The notes: generated by a model not told the origin, from the sequence alone. Positions 28,040 to 37,758 are shown, counted from the first letter of the stretch. The stretch: 64,000 bases of DNA from Bacteroidota bacterium (GCA_004322215.1 SCSM01000024.1:42729-106728), one strand, 5' to 3'. Program-made: numbers and translations.

Positions 28040-29485
28040 GTGGAGCAGATTAATACAGCGATTCCTGAATCAAACGGCAAACACCGTTTTCCATATTATG
28101 ATTACAAATTGCCAATCATAGCGGTCATATCACTTGCTATCATGTCATCATTGATGATATACTTCGGTATAGTTAAAGAAAATGGATATATTGTTCTCGG
28201 AATAATTATCGGACTAACATTATGTTACTTTTTCATAAAATATCCCAGGTTTTGGTTATATACTATAACATTCTCGCTTTTTATTTTTTTTAGGAAAGGT
28301 GAGGAAGGGGTATCAACATTCGATTTAATAACCGGGATATTATATATCGGAACATTATACCCGTGGTTATTCTGGCAAATAGCAGTAAAAAGAAAAAAAC
28401 TAATTGAAAATATTGGTGATTGGTTCATAATTGCATTTTTCATCCTGTTAATTGGAAACTCATTAATTGCTGTTGCTCACGGTGTAACCTTTCTTGATTG
28501 GTCAAGAGAATATTTAATGACTACGTTAATACTTTTTTATTTCCCTTTTAAATACTATTTCAACGATGAAAAACATCTGAAAAGATTATTAGTCTTGTTA
28601 GCTATTGTATGCATTTTAACAGACTTTCAACAGTTTTACGATTATTATACAATTGGTATGACTAATGTTGTGTATGCTTATGAAGTACTTGTTTCTGCAA
28701 GAATTGACCAAAATTTATATACAGCTTCAACAGCTTTTGGTATTTTATTTGCACTTTATGAAAAAAAGTTTTCATTACGGATTTTATATTTAATTTTCAC
28801 CGTCATTAATGGTTTTGCACTGATTTCCTCCTTTTCAAGAACTTTTTGGATTATTCTTTTAATTGAGATAGTGTTGTTTCTTTTTATAATTCCGATGAAA
28901 CAAAAAATAAAATTGATTTACTATTTATCCTTTTTTTCTTTGGCTTTAATAATTACTGTAATGATAGCATTCAAAGGGAACACATTAATAATTTTAAAAG
29001 CTTATGAATACAGGTTGACTTCATCAACACAAGGCAGAAAAGATCCTTCGATTCAGGCAAGATTGGCAGAGTACCAGGTAGTATTAAAAAGAATTTCAGA
29101 ATACCCATTGGGTGGAAATGGATTTTTCAAAGAATTCAGTTTTTTTAATCCGATAAAAAAATCAACATCGCATACAATTACAACTCATAACGGATTTTTC
29201 TATTTATTTTACAGAATTGGAATTCCATTATCTCTTTTCTTTATTTTCTTTTTACTTTTTTTTACAATAAAATCATTCCTGCTATTTTTTAAAATTAAAG
29301 AAAATTTTTATAAGGTATTGTCATTAGGTTCATTTTGTGGTTTGATTGTAATGATAGTTTCAGATTTCTCTAGTACTCAGTTCAATGTTCGTGATGGAGT
29401 ATTCGTTTTAGCATTTACCTTTGCTTTTACAACCATAGCCGAAAAAAAATTCTTTGAAAATAAAAAAAATTATAAATTGCAATAA
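28040..29485 (+). CDS. O-antigen ligase/polymerase-like (Wzy_C) membrane protein
   Basis: A polytopic membrane protein with about 11-12 hydrophobic helices. A larger periplasmic loop between residues ~330 and 385 contains ARLAEYQVVLKRISEYPLGGNG and HTITTHNGFFYLFYRIG, the R-x(n)-H pattern of the Wzy_C/WaaL superfamily. Such proteins join undecaprenyl-linked or lipid-linked glycans. The start is GTG at 28040. It directly follows the Wzz-like gene, arguing for polymerase rather than ligase activity, but the two cannot be separated from sequence alone. It is A/T-rich with many Phe and Ile codons, as expected for a membrane protein. Confidence 0.8.
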   Translation: MEQINTAIPESNGKHRFPYYDYKLPIIAVISLAIMSSLMIYFGIVKENGYIVLGIIIGLTLCYFFIKYPRFWLYTITFSLFIFFRKGEEGVSTFDLITGILYIGTLYPWLFWQIAVKRKKLIENIGDWFIIAFFILLIGNSLIAVAHGVTFLDWSREYLMTTLILFYFPFKYYFNDEKHLKRLLVLLAIVCILTDFQQFYDYYTIGMTNVVYAYEVLVSARIDQNLYTASTAFGILFALYEKKFSLRILYLIFTVINGFALISSFSRTFWIILLIEIVLFLFIIPMKQKIKLIYYLSFFSLALIITVMIAFKGNTLIILKAYEYRLTSSTQGRKDPSIQARLAEYQVVLKRISEYPLGGNGFFKEFSFFNPIKKSTSHTITTHNGFFYLFYRIGIPLSLFFIFFLLFFTIKSFLLFFKIKENFYKVLSLGSFCGLIVMIVSDFSSTQFNVRDGVFVLAFTFAFTTIAEKKFFENKKNYKLQ

Positions 29486-29502
29486 AAATAAAATGATTTT
29501 TT

Positions 29503-31374
29503 ATGGCATTTGAAACTTTAAGCGATACTAATCCTGACTTTGCGTCAAAGCAAAGAAGAAATATATTCAGAACGATAACAATTTTACTGGCTATTGTTTT
29601 TATCGGCAGATTGGGTTTTATGCAAATAATCCAGGGAAGTGCTTATAAGCTTGAAAGTGAATCACAGGCAGTCAAGCAAGTTGTCGTTGAGCCGTTCAGG
29701 GGTGACATTTATGACAGAAACGGGGATATTTTGGTCAATAATGAGCCGTCATTCACTCTCTCGATTACCCGAAATGACTTTACCAAAGAATCATTGATAC
29801 TGTTAGCATCAATTCTCCAAATGGATACAACCGAGATAAATAATGCTTTGCTGCCTTATAAAAATGTTTCAAAATTCACACCAATCAAATTATTCCGTGA
29901 CCTCGATTTCCAGAAAACTGCTTTAATTGAGGAATATAACGACCTTCTTCCCGGTGTTGAAATTGTTGTTGACTTTAAACGGCTATACAATTTCTATGGC
30001 AATATGGCTCACCTTCTCGGCTATTCCCGTGAAGTTTCAGAAGAACAATTAAAGCAATATCCTTATTATAAATCAGGAGATGTTTTAGGCCAAACAGGAT
30101 TAGAGAAAGAATATGAAGAGATACTTCGGGGAAATAAAGGAATTAAATTCGTAACGGTTAACAAACTCGGGAAGAAAGTAGCAAGTTTCGACAATGGCAG
30201 AAACGATATTCCCTCGAGAAACGGCTTCGATATGTTTTTAACAATCGACAAAAAACTGCAGGCACACGCTGAAACATTATTAAAAGGAAAAAGGGGTGCA
30301 CTTGTGGCAATTAATCCTAATAACGGGGAAATACTCTCAATAGTCAGCAAACCCGATTACAATCCGAGGGATTTTGCCGGAAAAATTCCTTCAGAATTAT
30401 ACAAAAAACTAATTAACGACCCTGCTTACCCAATGTACAATAGGTCTATCATGTCAGCTTATCCCCCGGGTTCTACCTGGAAAATGCTCGTTGCACTCGC
30501 GGCACTCCAGGAAGGAATTATTGATGAGCATTCAACTTTCACTTGCAGGGGTTCTATACAGCTTGGATTCAAAAATTTCAAATGCCACAGCGCTCACGGC
30601 ACAATAAATGTCCGTAATGCTATTAAAGTATCATGCAATGTTTTTTTCTATGAGACTGCAATGAAACTTGGATTTGAAAAGATGCTCAAATGGGCAAGAA
30701 TCTTTGGATTCGGCGAAAGGACATTTGTTGACATACCAAGTGAAAGTAAGGGCAAGTTTCCATCCGAAGAATGGTTCGTAAAAAACTTCGGGTCAATGGA
30801 TGAAATTCCTGCGGGTTACCTGGCAAATTACGGTATCGGTCAGGGTGAAATAGCCGCGACACCTCTTCAAATGGCTCTTTATGCTTCTTCAATTGCTACA
30901 AGGGGAATAATGTACCAGCCCCATGTTGTGCGTTATATTCACAATAATATTACAAACAGGATTGAACCAATTAGCTATGATAAGAAAATTATTCCTATTG
31001 ACAACAGGTATTTTGATATCGTGCAAAAAGGAATGTGGGATGTTGTTAATTCAGGTGCGGGAACTGCCAATTCGGCTTATATTCCGGGAATAGATATTTG
31101 CGGCAAAACAGGTACTGCTCAGAATCCGCATGGCAGAGACCACTCCTGGTTTATTTGTTTTGCACCTTTGAACAGCCCCCAAATCGCCTTATGCGTTTTT
31201 GTTGAAAATGCAGGTTTCGGAGGAGAGGTAGCTGCACCGATTGCAAGAAATTATCTAATGGCTTATTTCTATCCCGATTCATATAAAATCCTGAGCCCAC
31301 CGTCGTCAACTTATACTGACCCATTAGATTCGATTAGCAATCAGATTACTGAAAAAATTTATCCGGTTCATTAG
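29503..31374 (+). CDS. mrdA: Penicillin-binding protein 2 (elongasome transpeptidase)
   Basis: A class B PBP that cross-links peptidoglycan during cell elongation. One N-terminal transmembrane helix (TITILLAIVFIGRLGFMQII) is followed by the dimerisation domain with EPFRGDIYDRNGDILVNNEPS and YPYYKSGDVLGQTGLEKEYE. The transpeptidase domain carries the three active-site motifs: STWK (S324), SCN in KVSCNVFF, and KTGT in CGKTGTAQNPHG. At 623 residues the size is normal. mreBCD and rodA are not next to it; it sits 17 bases after the Wzy-like gene and 20 before a sensor kinase, so the envelope genes may form one transcript. Confidence 0.93.
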   Translation: MAFETLSDTNPDFASKQRRNIFRTITILLAIVFIGRLGFMQIIQGSAYKLESESQAVKQVVVEPFRGDIYDRNGDILVNNEPSFTLSITRNDFTKESLILLASILQMDTTEINNALLPYKNVSKFTPIKLFRDLDFQKTALIEEYNDLLPGVEIVVDFKRLYNFYGNMAHLLGYSREVSEEQLKQYPYYKSGDVLGQTGLEKEYEEILRGNKGIKFVTVNKLGKKVASFDNGRNDIPSRNGFDMFLTIDKKLQAHAETLLKGKRGALVAINPNNGEILSIVSKPDYNPRDFAGKIPSELYKKLINDPAYPMYNRSIMSAYPPGSTWKMLVALAALQEGIIDEHSTFTCRGSIQLGFKNFKCHSAHGTINVRNAIKVSCNVFFYETAMKLGFEKMLKWARIFGFGERTFVDIPSESKGKFPSEEWFVKNFGSMDEIPAGYLANYGIGQGEIAATPLQMALYASSIATRGIMYQPHVVRYIHNNITNRIEPISYDKKIIPIDNRYFDIVQKGMWDVVNSGAGTANSAYIPGIDICGKTGTAQNPHGRDHSWFICFAPLNSPQIALCVFVENAGFGGEVAAPIARNYLMAYFYPDSYKILSPPSSTYTDPLDSISNQITEKIYPVH

Positions 31375-31394
31375 TTATTAATTTAGGAAATATA

Positions 31395-32504
31395 ATGACA
31401 AAAAAAATTCTTGTGATTGACGATGCAGAGTATATTCTGGAGAGTACGTCAACACTCTTGCGCTTTGAGGGTTATGATGTTTACACTGCTGCTGACGGCT
31501 TGACCGGTATCGAAATCGCTTCTAATGTAGCTCCTGACTTAATCTTATGCGATATTTCTATGCCGGGATTGGATGGTTACGGAGTACTCGAAAAAGTAAG
31601 AAACCTCCCTAATACAACTACTACTCCCTTTATTTTTCTGACTGCTTTGACAGAGAAAAAGAATATGAGAACCGGAATGGAGAAGGGTGCCGATGATTAT
31701 ATAGTTAAACCATATACAAGAAACGAACTCATTGCAGCTATAGATGCACAATGGAAAAGACATTCGCTCATTGAAAAGCAGGTGCAGGACAAAGTTGATA
31801 AAGTAGGTAAAAGTGTAATTTACGCCCTGCCACATGAGTTCCGAACCGTGTTAAATGAAGTAATAAACTCAGCGAGATATATCAACAATTCTGCTGATGG
31901 TATCAAACCGAAAGAAGTAAAGGAATTAGCAGAAGATATTATCAGTTCGGCAATGCGGCTCATGAAAATTGCCGAGAACTTCCTTTTTTATGTCAGTTTG
32001 GAATCCATTATTTCAAATCCTCAAAAGAAAACTATGCTTCGTTCCTTTTCGACAGCAGAGCCAATAGCAATGGCTGAAGATATTGCTCAGCTTATTGCAG
32101 ATAAATATGGACGTAGGAATGATGTGAATTTCCTTAATAATGTAACAGGTATTAAGGCACAGATTGCTTCGGAAAGTTATCATAAAATTATTGATGAACT
32201 AATGGACAACGCACTTAGATTTTCGGAAAAAGAAACTAAAATTTACATAAATTCCTGGATTGAGGACTTTATGTTTTTTGTCTCGATTAAAGATAATGGT
32301 AGAGGTATGTCTCAGGAACAAATATCGAGCATAGCCGCTCTATCGCAATTTGACAGGAGTGTTTATGAACAGCAGGGTGTTGGATTAGGATTGGTTATTG
32401 CAAAAAAGCTGGTTGAACTCCACGACGGAACATTTAAAATTGATAGCCGGATTCAATTGGGGACTGAAGTCATTTTTAGCTTACATTTCGAAAAAGCTAA
32501 CTGA
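31395..32504 (+). CDS. REC-domain histidine kinase
   Basis: A cytosolic hybrid with reversed order: an N-terminal receiver domain (residues 1-125; acidic pocket IDD, phospho-acceptor D53 in LILCDISMPG, TALTEKKN and the conserved K in DDYIVKPYTRNE), then a HisKA-like dimerisation helix with H147 in ALPHEFRTVLNEV, then an HATPase domain with the N box (DELMDNALRFS), G1 (DNGRGMS) and G2 (GVGLGLVIAKKLVELHDG). There is no transmembrane segment, so input must come by phosphotransfer to the receiver. No cognate regulator is adjacent. It follows mrdA by 20 bases and converges on the archease gene. Confidence 0.88.
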   Translation: MTKKILVIDDAEYILESTSTLLRFEGYDVYTAADGLTGIEIASNVAPDLILCDISMPGLDGYGVLEKVRNLPNTTTTPFIFLTALTEKKNMRTGMEKGADDYIVKPYTRNELIAAIDAQWKRHSLIEKQVQDKVDKVGKSVIYALPHEFRTVLNEVINSARYINNSADGIKPKEVKELAEDIISSAMRLMKIAENFLFYVSLESIISNPQKKTMLRSFSTAEPIAMAEDIAQLIADKYGRRNDVNFLNNVTGIKAQIASESYHKIIDELMDNALRFSEKETKIYINSWIEDFMFFVSIKDNGRGMSQEQISSIAALSQFDRSVYEQQGVGLGLVIAKKLVELHDGTFKIDSRIQLGTEVIFSLHFEKAN

Positions 32505-32526
32505 TAGTAATGCTGAATTTCATATT

Positions 32527-32940
32527 TTAAATGTCCAATGTTATGATTACCTCAAGTTCATTGTTGGAATTTCGTGTTATTTCTGCCTCGTGATATGTTA
32601 CTGCTTTTATATCTTCTGCAAATCCATCCACCGAAATACCCTGAAGTTCTGCATTAATTTGATGTTCCTCCAATTTTGATATTTTCAATTCAGAAAATAT
32701 AGCTTTCTTCTTATACATAAGCAAAAGTGCTTCTGAAAGGAAATCAATTATCAATGCCGTATCATCAACTGAAATCAATTCAATTTGTTCATTAATTTTT
32801 TTTGTACCTTCCGGGAATGATTGAACTGTCAACACTCCGCACAATCCCTTTAATGCAAAATCAAATAAATCGGGTAAATCCTTGCCAACAACTTTAATTC
32901 TGACATCTGCGGTATGAGGTAGATATTCGTAATAACCCAT
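32527..32940 (-). CDS. Archease
   Basis: Archease family (DUF101), a small metal-binding protein that activates the RNA ligase RtcB by promoting guanylylation. The family opening YYEYLPHTADVRIKV, with its conserved His-Thr-Ala-Asp, is present, as are FDFALKGLCGVLT, LIIDFLSEALLLM and the C-terminal VTYHEAEI. The track start (TTG 32967) adds nine residues with no family counterpart, so ATG 32940 is preferred, giving 137 residues, the normal size. No rtcB is visible in the window. It ends 22 bases from the convergent kinase gene. Confidence 0.87.
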   Translation of the reverse strand: MGYYEYLPHTADVRIKVVGKDLPDLFDFALKGLCGVLTVQSFPEGTKKINEQIELISVDDTALIIDFLSEALLLMYKKKAIFSELKISKLEEHQINAELQGISVDGFAEDIKAVTYHEAEITRNSNNELEVIITLDI

Positions 32941-32983
32941 TGTACCAAATAAAAGTAAAAATAACAAGGGAACAAAAAATATT

Positions 32984-34627
32984 TCACATTACTATAGAAT
33001 TTTCATTCATGCTTTCGAGGTTTCTGATAATCGCCGCAAGAGTTTGTCCTGCTAACATCCCGTCAATCACCCTGTGGTCGTATGTTATAGAGATGTATGC
33101 CATATCCCTGATAGCAATTAACGGCTCACCGTTTATTTCCCTTACGACTGGCCTCTTCTGCACTGCACCTATTCCTATAATGGCAGTTTGCGGCTGATTG
33201 ATTATAGGTGTTCCGAACAATGTACCGAAAGTTCCAACATTAGTAATTGTAATCGTACCTCCCTGTATATCATCCGGATTCAGCTTCTTTGTCCTTGCCC
33301 TGCTTGATAAATCATAAATCCCCTGGGCAAGACCGAGTACACTCAGTGAATCCGCATTTCTAAGAACCGGGACAATCAGGTTACCATCAGGCAGAGCAGT
33401 TGCTATTCCCAGGTTAATTCTGTTGTGTTTAATAATGTTTTTACCATCCACACTCACATTAACCATAGGAAATTCTTTCAATCCCCTGATTGTAGCATCT
33501 GCAAAGAAGGGAGTATAAGTCAGCTTAAAACCTTCACGTCTTTGAAATTCTTCGAGATGACTTTTCCTGAATTTCACAATCTCAGTAACATCTGCTTCAC
33601 CGACGCTCGTAACATGAGGCGAAGTCTGCTTCGAATATACCATGTGTTCTGCAATTCGCTGGCGAACACGGTCCATCGGAATAATTTCATCCTCTGAACC
33701 AACGGCTGCCGGTTGCTGTTCGAATGACGGTTTAGCTTCTTTTAACGCCTGTTTTGAAACACCCTTAACACGGTTATCAATATAATTCAATATATCCTTT
33801 TTTGTAACTCTTTCATCGGCACCTGTCCCCTTTATTGTTTCCAATTCCTGCAATGTTACTCCCTCGGCTTCGGCAATAGCCCTTACGAGTGGAGAATAGA
33901 ACCTATTTCCCATTGTCCTTGGAATATCCTTCATACCTTCTTCCTTTTTCTCAGGTGTTTTAATTGCAGTACTCGTATATGATGGCTGTGGCTTTACTTC
34001 AGCTTTTATTTCAACAACTGATGCTTGTTTTGTTGCACCTGTTGATTTACCGGTAGAAATTTTTGCAATTACCTTTCCAACTTCTACTGTTTCATTTTCT
34101 TTTGCCAGTAACTCAACAATTTCTCCTGCAACCGGAGAAGGGACTTCAGTATCAACTTTATCGGTTGATATTTCGAGAAGCATTTCATCTCTCTCGATAG
34201 TATCCCCAACACTTTTCAGCCATTTAATCACAGTGCCTTCCTGAAGTGATTCACCCATCTTAGGCATTACAACATCAACTACTTCACCTGAAACGGTTGG
34301 TTTCTTTTTTGGAGCTTCGGGTACTTTAACGGTTTCTTTTATTTCTTGTTTCGCCGGTTTCTCCTGAGCTCTGGATTTGACAGCAGAAGCATCTGTTTCG
34401 ATATAAGCAATCACTTTGCCTACCTCAACCGTTTCATTTTCGGCAGTAAGTATTTCTACAATCGTACCGCTTACAGGAGAAGGTACTTCTGTATCAACCT
34501 TATCCGTCGATATTTCCAGAAGCATTTCATCTCTATCTATTTTATCGCCAACATTCTTCAACCATTTCAGGACTGTTCCCTCCTGCAATGATTCGCCCAT
34601 TTTTGGCATTACAACTTCAGTTTTCAT
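32984..34627 (-). CDS. 2-oxoacid dehydrogenase E2 component with two lipoyl domains
   Basis: A dihydrolipoamide acyltransferase, the core of a pyruvate, 2-oxoglutarate or branched-chain oxoacid dehydrogenase complex. Two nearly identical lipoyl domains (about 1-75 and 117-190) each carry the lipoylated lysine in STDKVDTEVPSP. A Lys/Pro/Glu-rich linker follows each. The peripheral subunit-binding domain (YSPLVRAIAEAEGV, ADERVTKKDILNYI) is at about 240-285, and the catalytic domain ends with the His of TYDHRVIDGMLAG. At 547 residues the size fits two lipoyl domains. No E1 or E3 gene is adjacent, so the substrate is undecided. Confidence 0.88.
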   Translation of the reverse strand: MKTEVVMPKMGESLQEGTVLKWLKNVGDKIDRDEMLLEISTDKVDTEVPSPVSGTIVEILTAENETVEVGKVIAYIETDASAVKSRAQEKPAKQEIKETVKVPEAPKKKPTVSGEVVDVVMPKMGESLQEGTVIKWLKSVGDTIERDEMLLEISTDKVDTEVPSPVAGEIVELLAKENETVEVGKVIAKISTGKSTGATKQASVVEIKAEVKPQPSYTSTAIKTPEKKEEGMKDIPRTMGNRFYSPLVRAIAEAEGVTLQELETIKGTGADERVTKKDILNYIDNRVKGVSKQALKEAKPSFEQQPAAVGSEDEIIPMDRVRQRIAEHMVYSKQTSPHVTSVGEADVTEIVKFRKSHLEEFQRREGFKLTYTPFFADATIRGLKEFPMVNVSVDGKNIIKHNRINLGIATALPDGNLIVPVLRNADSLSVLGLAQGIYDLSSRARTKKLNPDDIQGGTITITNVGTFGTLFGTPIINQPQTAIIGIGAVQKRPVVREINGEPLIAIRDMAYISITYDHRVIDGMLAGQTLAAIIRNLESMNENSIVM

Positions 34628-34699
34628 ATATATTAACCCTTGAAGATTTCAAAATCAAATAATATTTTATTCAAATTTACTATACAAAAATAAAATTTT

Positions 34700-35419
34700 T
34701 TATTTTGGCATTTTAAATAAATTATCGTCAATTTTTGTGTCGGTTTCAACATTTTCAAGCTGCATTGCACTTGCTTTTTTCCCGTTAATATGGTTTTCAA
34801 CCGTAAACGGAATTAGTATTCCGTTTATATTTTTATGATTCTTAAGATAGGTATCCAATCTCGCTTTTTCTTTACCCTTTGAAACTTCTATTGTAGTTTT
34901 AAAAAATACATATTTATCAGCATCAATAAATACAGTCATGCTTTGCTTATCTTTCATAGTAAGTTTTAATTTATATGCATTTTTCCCATCTACCTTTGAT
35001 TTACCGAGAAGTTTTACGTTTATCCCCTTTTTCTTGTAATCATTAAACGGACTTTCCAAAAAGTTTGACTGAACCTTAAGTTTAGTCAGCATCTCATCGG
35101 GCATTTTTTCGGGTTTATTATCCTTACTCTGAGGACTAATGAACCATCCGGTTTTCCCGTCAAATGCCTGAATCATTTTTTTTCCCGATATATCAATTTC
35201 CGAACGAATGGATTTCGGCTGTTTAAAAAACATTTTAAAAGGTATTTCAGTTCCCATTCCAGAAATTTTACCTGAAATTTTCATTGATTTAATACTTTTA
35301 AGCTTTTCATTGCCCTGGTTCTGCAAAGTCTTGTTTATTATTTCGTCAACATTCTGTGAAAATAAATCAGCACTAATCAGAAATAAAACAGCTAAAATTA
35401 TTATTATTTTCTTAAACAC
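34700..35419 (-). CDS. LolA-like exported protein (copy 2)
   Basis: A periplasmic protein with the LolA/LolB-like fold: a signal peptide (KKIIIILAVLFLISADLFSQ) then alternating beta strands including MKISGKISGMGTEIPFKMFFKQP, KMIQAFDGKTGWFISP and a C-terminal IPFTVENHINGKK. LolA-type proteins carry lipoproteins between membranes, but many Bacteroidetes homologs are uncharacterised. The track's start (35467) overlaps the upstream gene; GTG 35419, preceded by GGAG, gives a better signal peptide and removes the overlap. It is a tandem paralog of the next gene upstream, sharing the VDEIINK/ADDIFNK opening and the DNDLFK/DDNLFK ending. Confidence 0.65.
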   Translation of the reverse strand: MFKKIIIILAVLFLISADLFSQNVDEIINKTLQNQGNEKLKSIKSMKISGKISGMGTEIPFKMFFKQPKSIRSEIDISGKKMIQAFDGKTGWFISPQSKDNKPEKMPDEMLTKLKVQSNFLESPFNDYKKKGINVKLLGKSKVDGKNAYKLKLTMKDKQSMTVFIDADKYVFFKTTIEVSKGKEKARLDTYLKNHKNINGILIPFTVENHINGKKASAMQLENVETDTKIDDNLFKMPK

Positions 35420-35435
35420 AATTACTCCGTTTTTT

Positions 35436-36155
35436 TTAATTTGGATATTTAAATAAATCATTATCAATGTCAGTATTCACTTCGACTTTTTCTATAAGCA
35501 TTTTTGATTCGGATTCTCCATTAGCTCTTGAATCCATAAAAAATGGTATTTTCAAACCGCCAATATCCCTGTAATCCTTGAAATACGATTCCAATACGTA
35601 ATCTTCAGACCCCTGCTGTTTGACCACTGTTTTTTGCAATATCTGAACATTATTTATTGAATCAATGTACATATCGGCTTCGCTCGAATCAGGCATTTGG
35701 GCAGTAATTAAATAACAATCAATACTGTCAAGTTTTGTTTTTCCTTTATAAATCAGTTTGATACCTCTTTCATTATAATTTGCAAGCGGATGAATCAGAT
35801 AATAATTCTGAGTCTTCACGCTTGTATATGTTTCAGGTGACATCTTTTGAGCTGTGTTCTGGTCGGCAATTTCATTAATATACCAACCCTCATTTTCACC
35901 GATTGTCTGAATTATTTTCTTGTCCATAACTTCGAGGTCCATCCTGTTCATAAAGGGTTTTTTATTATATATGACGAACTTTCCCGTTACACTGCGAAAA
36001 GTCATCCTTCCTGTGATTTTCAATGTTTGAATTGTATCCCCGGAACCCCTTTCCAGCAACACTTTATTGAAAATATCATCGGCTTCGGATTGAGCAGTCA
36101 ATTCGATTACCGAAAGCAACAGAATCAGCAAAAATAAATAAGGTGACTTATGCAT
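35436..36155 (-). CDS. LolA-like exported protein (copy 1)
   Basis: A 239-residue exported protein from ATG 36155 (signal MHKSPYLFLLILLLSVIELTAQ); the track's 36173 start adds six residues. The remainder is predicted beta-rich and parallels the next gene: LKITGRMTFRSVTGKFVIYNKKP, KIIQTIGENEGWYIN, IPFFMDSRANGES and VNTDIDNDLFKYPN. LolA/LolB-like fold is inferred from the strand pattern and length. It starts after thyX in the same direction with 76 bases between them, and its stop is 16 bases before the GTG of the second copy, so the two copies are probably cotranslated. Confidence 0.65.
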   Translation of the reverse strand: MHKSPYLFLLILLLSVIELTAQSEADDIFNKVLLERGSGDTIQTLKITGRMTFRSVTGKFVIYNKKPFMNRMDLEVMDKKIIQTIGENEGWYINEIADQNTAQKMSPETYTSVKTQNYYLIHPLANYNERGIKLIYKGKTKLDSIDCYLITAQMPDSSEADMYIDSINNVQILQKTVVKQQGSEDYVLESYFKDYRDIGGLKIPFFMDSRANGESESKMLIEKVEVNTDIDNDLFKYPN

Positions 36156-36231
36156 AATTATAAATAAAATCAAGAAAATACACTAAAAGATTATAATAAA
36201 ACGAATATCTGCAATTAAGATTTGATAATTC

Positions 36232-37077
36232 CTAACCTTCGGGAATAAGCTTTTTCATTTTTACTTTAAACTCAGTAGCTTCCAAACCTTTAATCTCATT
36301 TTGTGCAAGAAATTCATCATCAGGCATTTTCTTATTAATCAGCGTCTTTATGATGTTAATTTCCTTGCTTGAAAAAGTTTCCGAATTTATCATGTAATCC
36401 TCAAATGCTTCGTAAGTAGATGGAACAATAGGTTTGATTAGTTCCCCCATAGCAGCAGCATAAACCCTGATTTCGTATTGTGCATGGAAATCGAGCCGTA
36501 GTTTCAGAAAATGAAGCAGATTATGCAGGTCTATTTTCCAGTACCATTCGGTATACGTAGAAAGCGGAAGATTTATTCTTGCAAGCTCACGCGCAATATC
36601 CATATCGAGCATTGATTTGTATTCTTCGAATAATTTTTGTTGAGTCTTACTTAACATTTCATTAATTTCCTCTGCCTGGTATTGTGGTAATACAGAATCG
36701 CCCCTTCCCTGCCTGTTTACTGTGTCCTGCGTTCTGATTTGTTCGATATCAGGAATATAAAATTCATCCTTCATTTCCGAATACCTGCCGCTGTACTCGT
36801 TGACATTCGCTGTCCTGTGGCGAATCCATTGCCTTGCTACAAAAATAGGTAGTTTAACATGAAATTTGAATTCAACCATTTCAAACGGTGAAGTGTGGCG
36901 GTGTCTCATCAGATAGCGGATTAATTCCCTGTCAGCCCTGACAGATTTTGTGCCTTTTCCATAAGAGACTCTTGCTGCCTGAACGATGGAATCGTCGGTT
37001 CCCATAAAATCAACGAGCCGGACGAATCCTTTGTCTAAGCAATCTATTCTTTTCAGTAATTCTTCTTTATTTTCCAT
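36232..37077 (-). CDS. thyX: FAD-dependent thymidylate synthase ThyX
   Basis: ThyX makes dTMP from dUMP using methylenetetrahydrofolate and FAD/NADPH, replacing ThyA. The signature RHRTANVNEYSGRY (the RHR-x7-S motif) is intact, preceded by LPIFVARQWI. Other family segments are ARVSYGKGTKSVRADRELI, RHRHTSPFEMVEFKFHV and the C-terminal WKIDLHNLLHFLKLRLD with AQYEIR. The 281-residue length is within the flavin-enzyme range. It is the first gene of a minus-strand run with the two LolA-like genes. Confidence 0.95.
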   Translation of the reverse strand: MENKEELLKRIDCLDKGFVRLVDFMGTDDSIVQAARVSYGKGTKSVRADRELIRYLMRHRHTSPFEMVEFKFHVKLPIFVARQWIRHRTANVNEYSGRYSEMKDEFYIPDIEQIRTQDTVNRQGRGDSVLPQYQAEEINEMLSKTQQKLFEEYKSMLDMDIARELARINLPLSTYTEWYWKIDLHNLLHFLKLRLDFHAQYEIRVYAAAMGELIKPIVPSTYEAFEDYMINSETFSSKEINIIKTLINKKMPDDEFLAQNEIKGLEATEFKVKMKKLIPEG

Positions 37078-37112
37078 TAATATTTATCCCCGGTTAGTAG
37101 AAATTCAATCGG

Positions 37113-37145
37113 CAAAATTAATGATGTTTTCCGATATAATTTCAA
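37113..37145 (-). promoter_or_regulatory. Candidate promoter for thyX
   Basis: On the minus strand TTG (37145-37143) is followed after 22 bases by TAATTTTG (37120-37113), within the known 17-23 base spacing range for Bacteroidetes promoters. It lies about 35 bases before the thyX start. Confidence 0.33.
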
Positions 37146-37253
37146 TAATGTGTAAATATTATTTGCAATTTATTCTGTAATGATATATTTTAAATCAAAA
37201 TATTTAATGAAAATAAAATGAATATTAATAAATTTAGTTTTATAGGTCAATAA

Positions 37254-37511
37254 ATGCCAGAAATTAGTAGATTTCTTGGAATAATTATTTTTATGGTTTA
37301 CAATGACCATGAACCACCACATTTTCATGCGAGATATGGCAAGTATCATATAAAATTAGAAATTCAGAGTGGTGTAATAGAAGGCAAATTTCCAAGACGA
37401 GCATTAAATGCTATAATTTAATGGAACGAACTCAATAAGGAACAATTAATGTTAGATTGGGAACTAGCAAGGCAACATGGGCCATTAAATAAAATTCCAC
37501 CTTTGGAGTAA
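37254..37511 (+). pseudogene. DUF4160 gene interrupted by a nonsense codon
   Basis: Missing from the ORF track because of an internal stop. From ATG 37254 the frame reads MPEISRFLGIIIFMVYNDHE, then PPHFHARYGKYHIKLEI, the DUF4160 signature, continues to ALNAII, meets TAA at 37419-37421, and resumes in the same frame as WNELNKEQLMLDWELARQHG up to TAA at 37509. The family usually has an acidic residue before the Trp, so a GAA-to-TAA change is the simplest cause. DUF4160 genes commonly lie just before DUF2442 genes, as here (gap 4 bases), and the pair is suspected to be a toxin-antitoxin-like module. A truncated 55-residue product is still possible. Confidence 0.75.
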
Positions 37512-37515
37512 AAGT

Positions 37516-37758
37516 ATGATTGAAATTAAAAATGCAAAATACATTGACAATTATAAAATTTGGTTGGAATTTAGTGACGGTACATCTGGAATCGCAGACC
37601 TAAGTGAAGACTTATGGGGTAAGATTTTTGAACCATTGAAAGATAAAAATTATTTTAAAAATTTTGCTGTTTCTGAAACAATGAGAACTATATCATGGGA
37701 TAATGGGGCTGATTTATCTCCTGAATATTTATATGATAAAGTGAAAAATAAAAATTAA
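37516..37758 (+). CDS. DUF2442 family protein
   Basis: An 80-residue protein with the DUF2442 pattern: IKNAKYIDNYKIWLEFSDGT, the hydrophobic/acidic GIADLSEDLWG, FEPLKDKNYFKNFAV and the C-terminal TISWDNGADLSPEYLYD. The family is a small winged or RHH-like accessory protein often paired with DUF4160, and is thought to act as its regulator or antitoxin; biochemical function is not established. It begins four bases after the broken DUF4160 gene and is intact. Start ATG 37516. Confidence 0.85.
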   Translation: MIEIKNAKYIDNYKIWLEFSDGTSGIADLSEDLWGKIFEPLKDKNYFKNFAVSETMRTISWDNGADLSPEYLYDKVKNKN

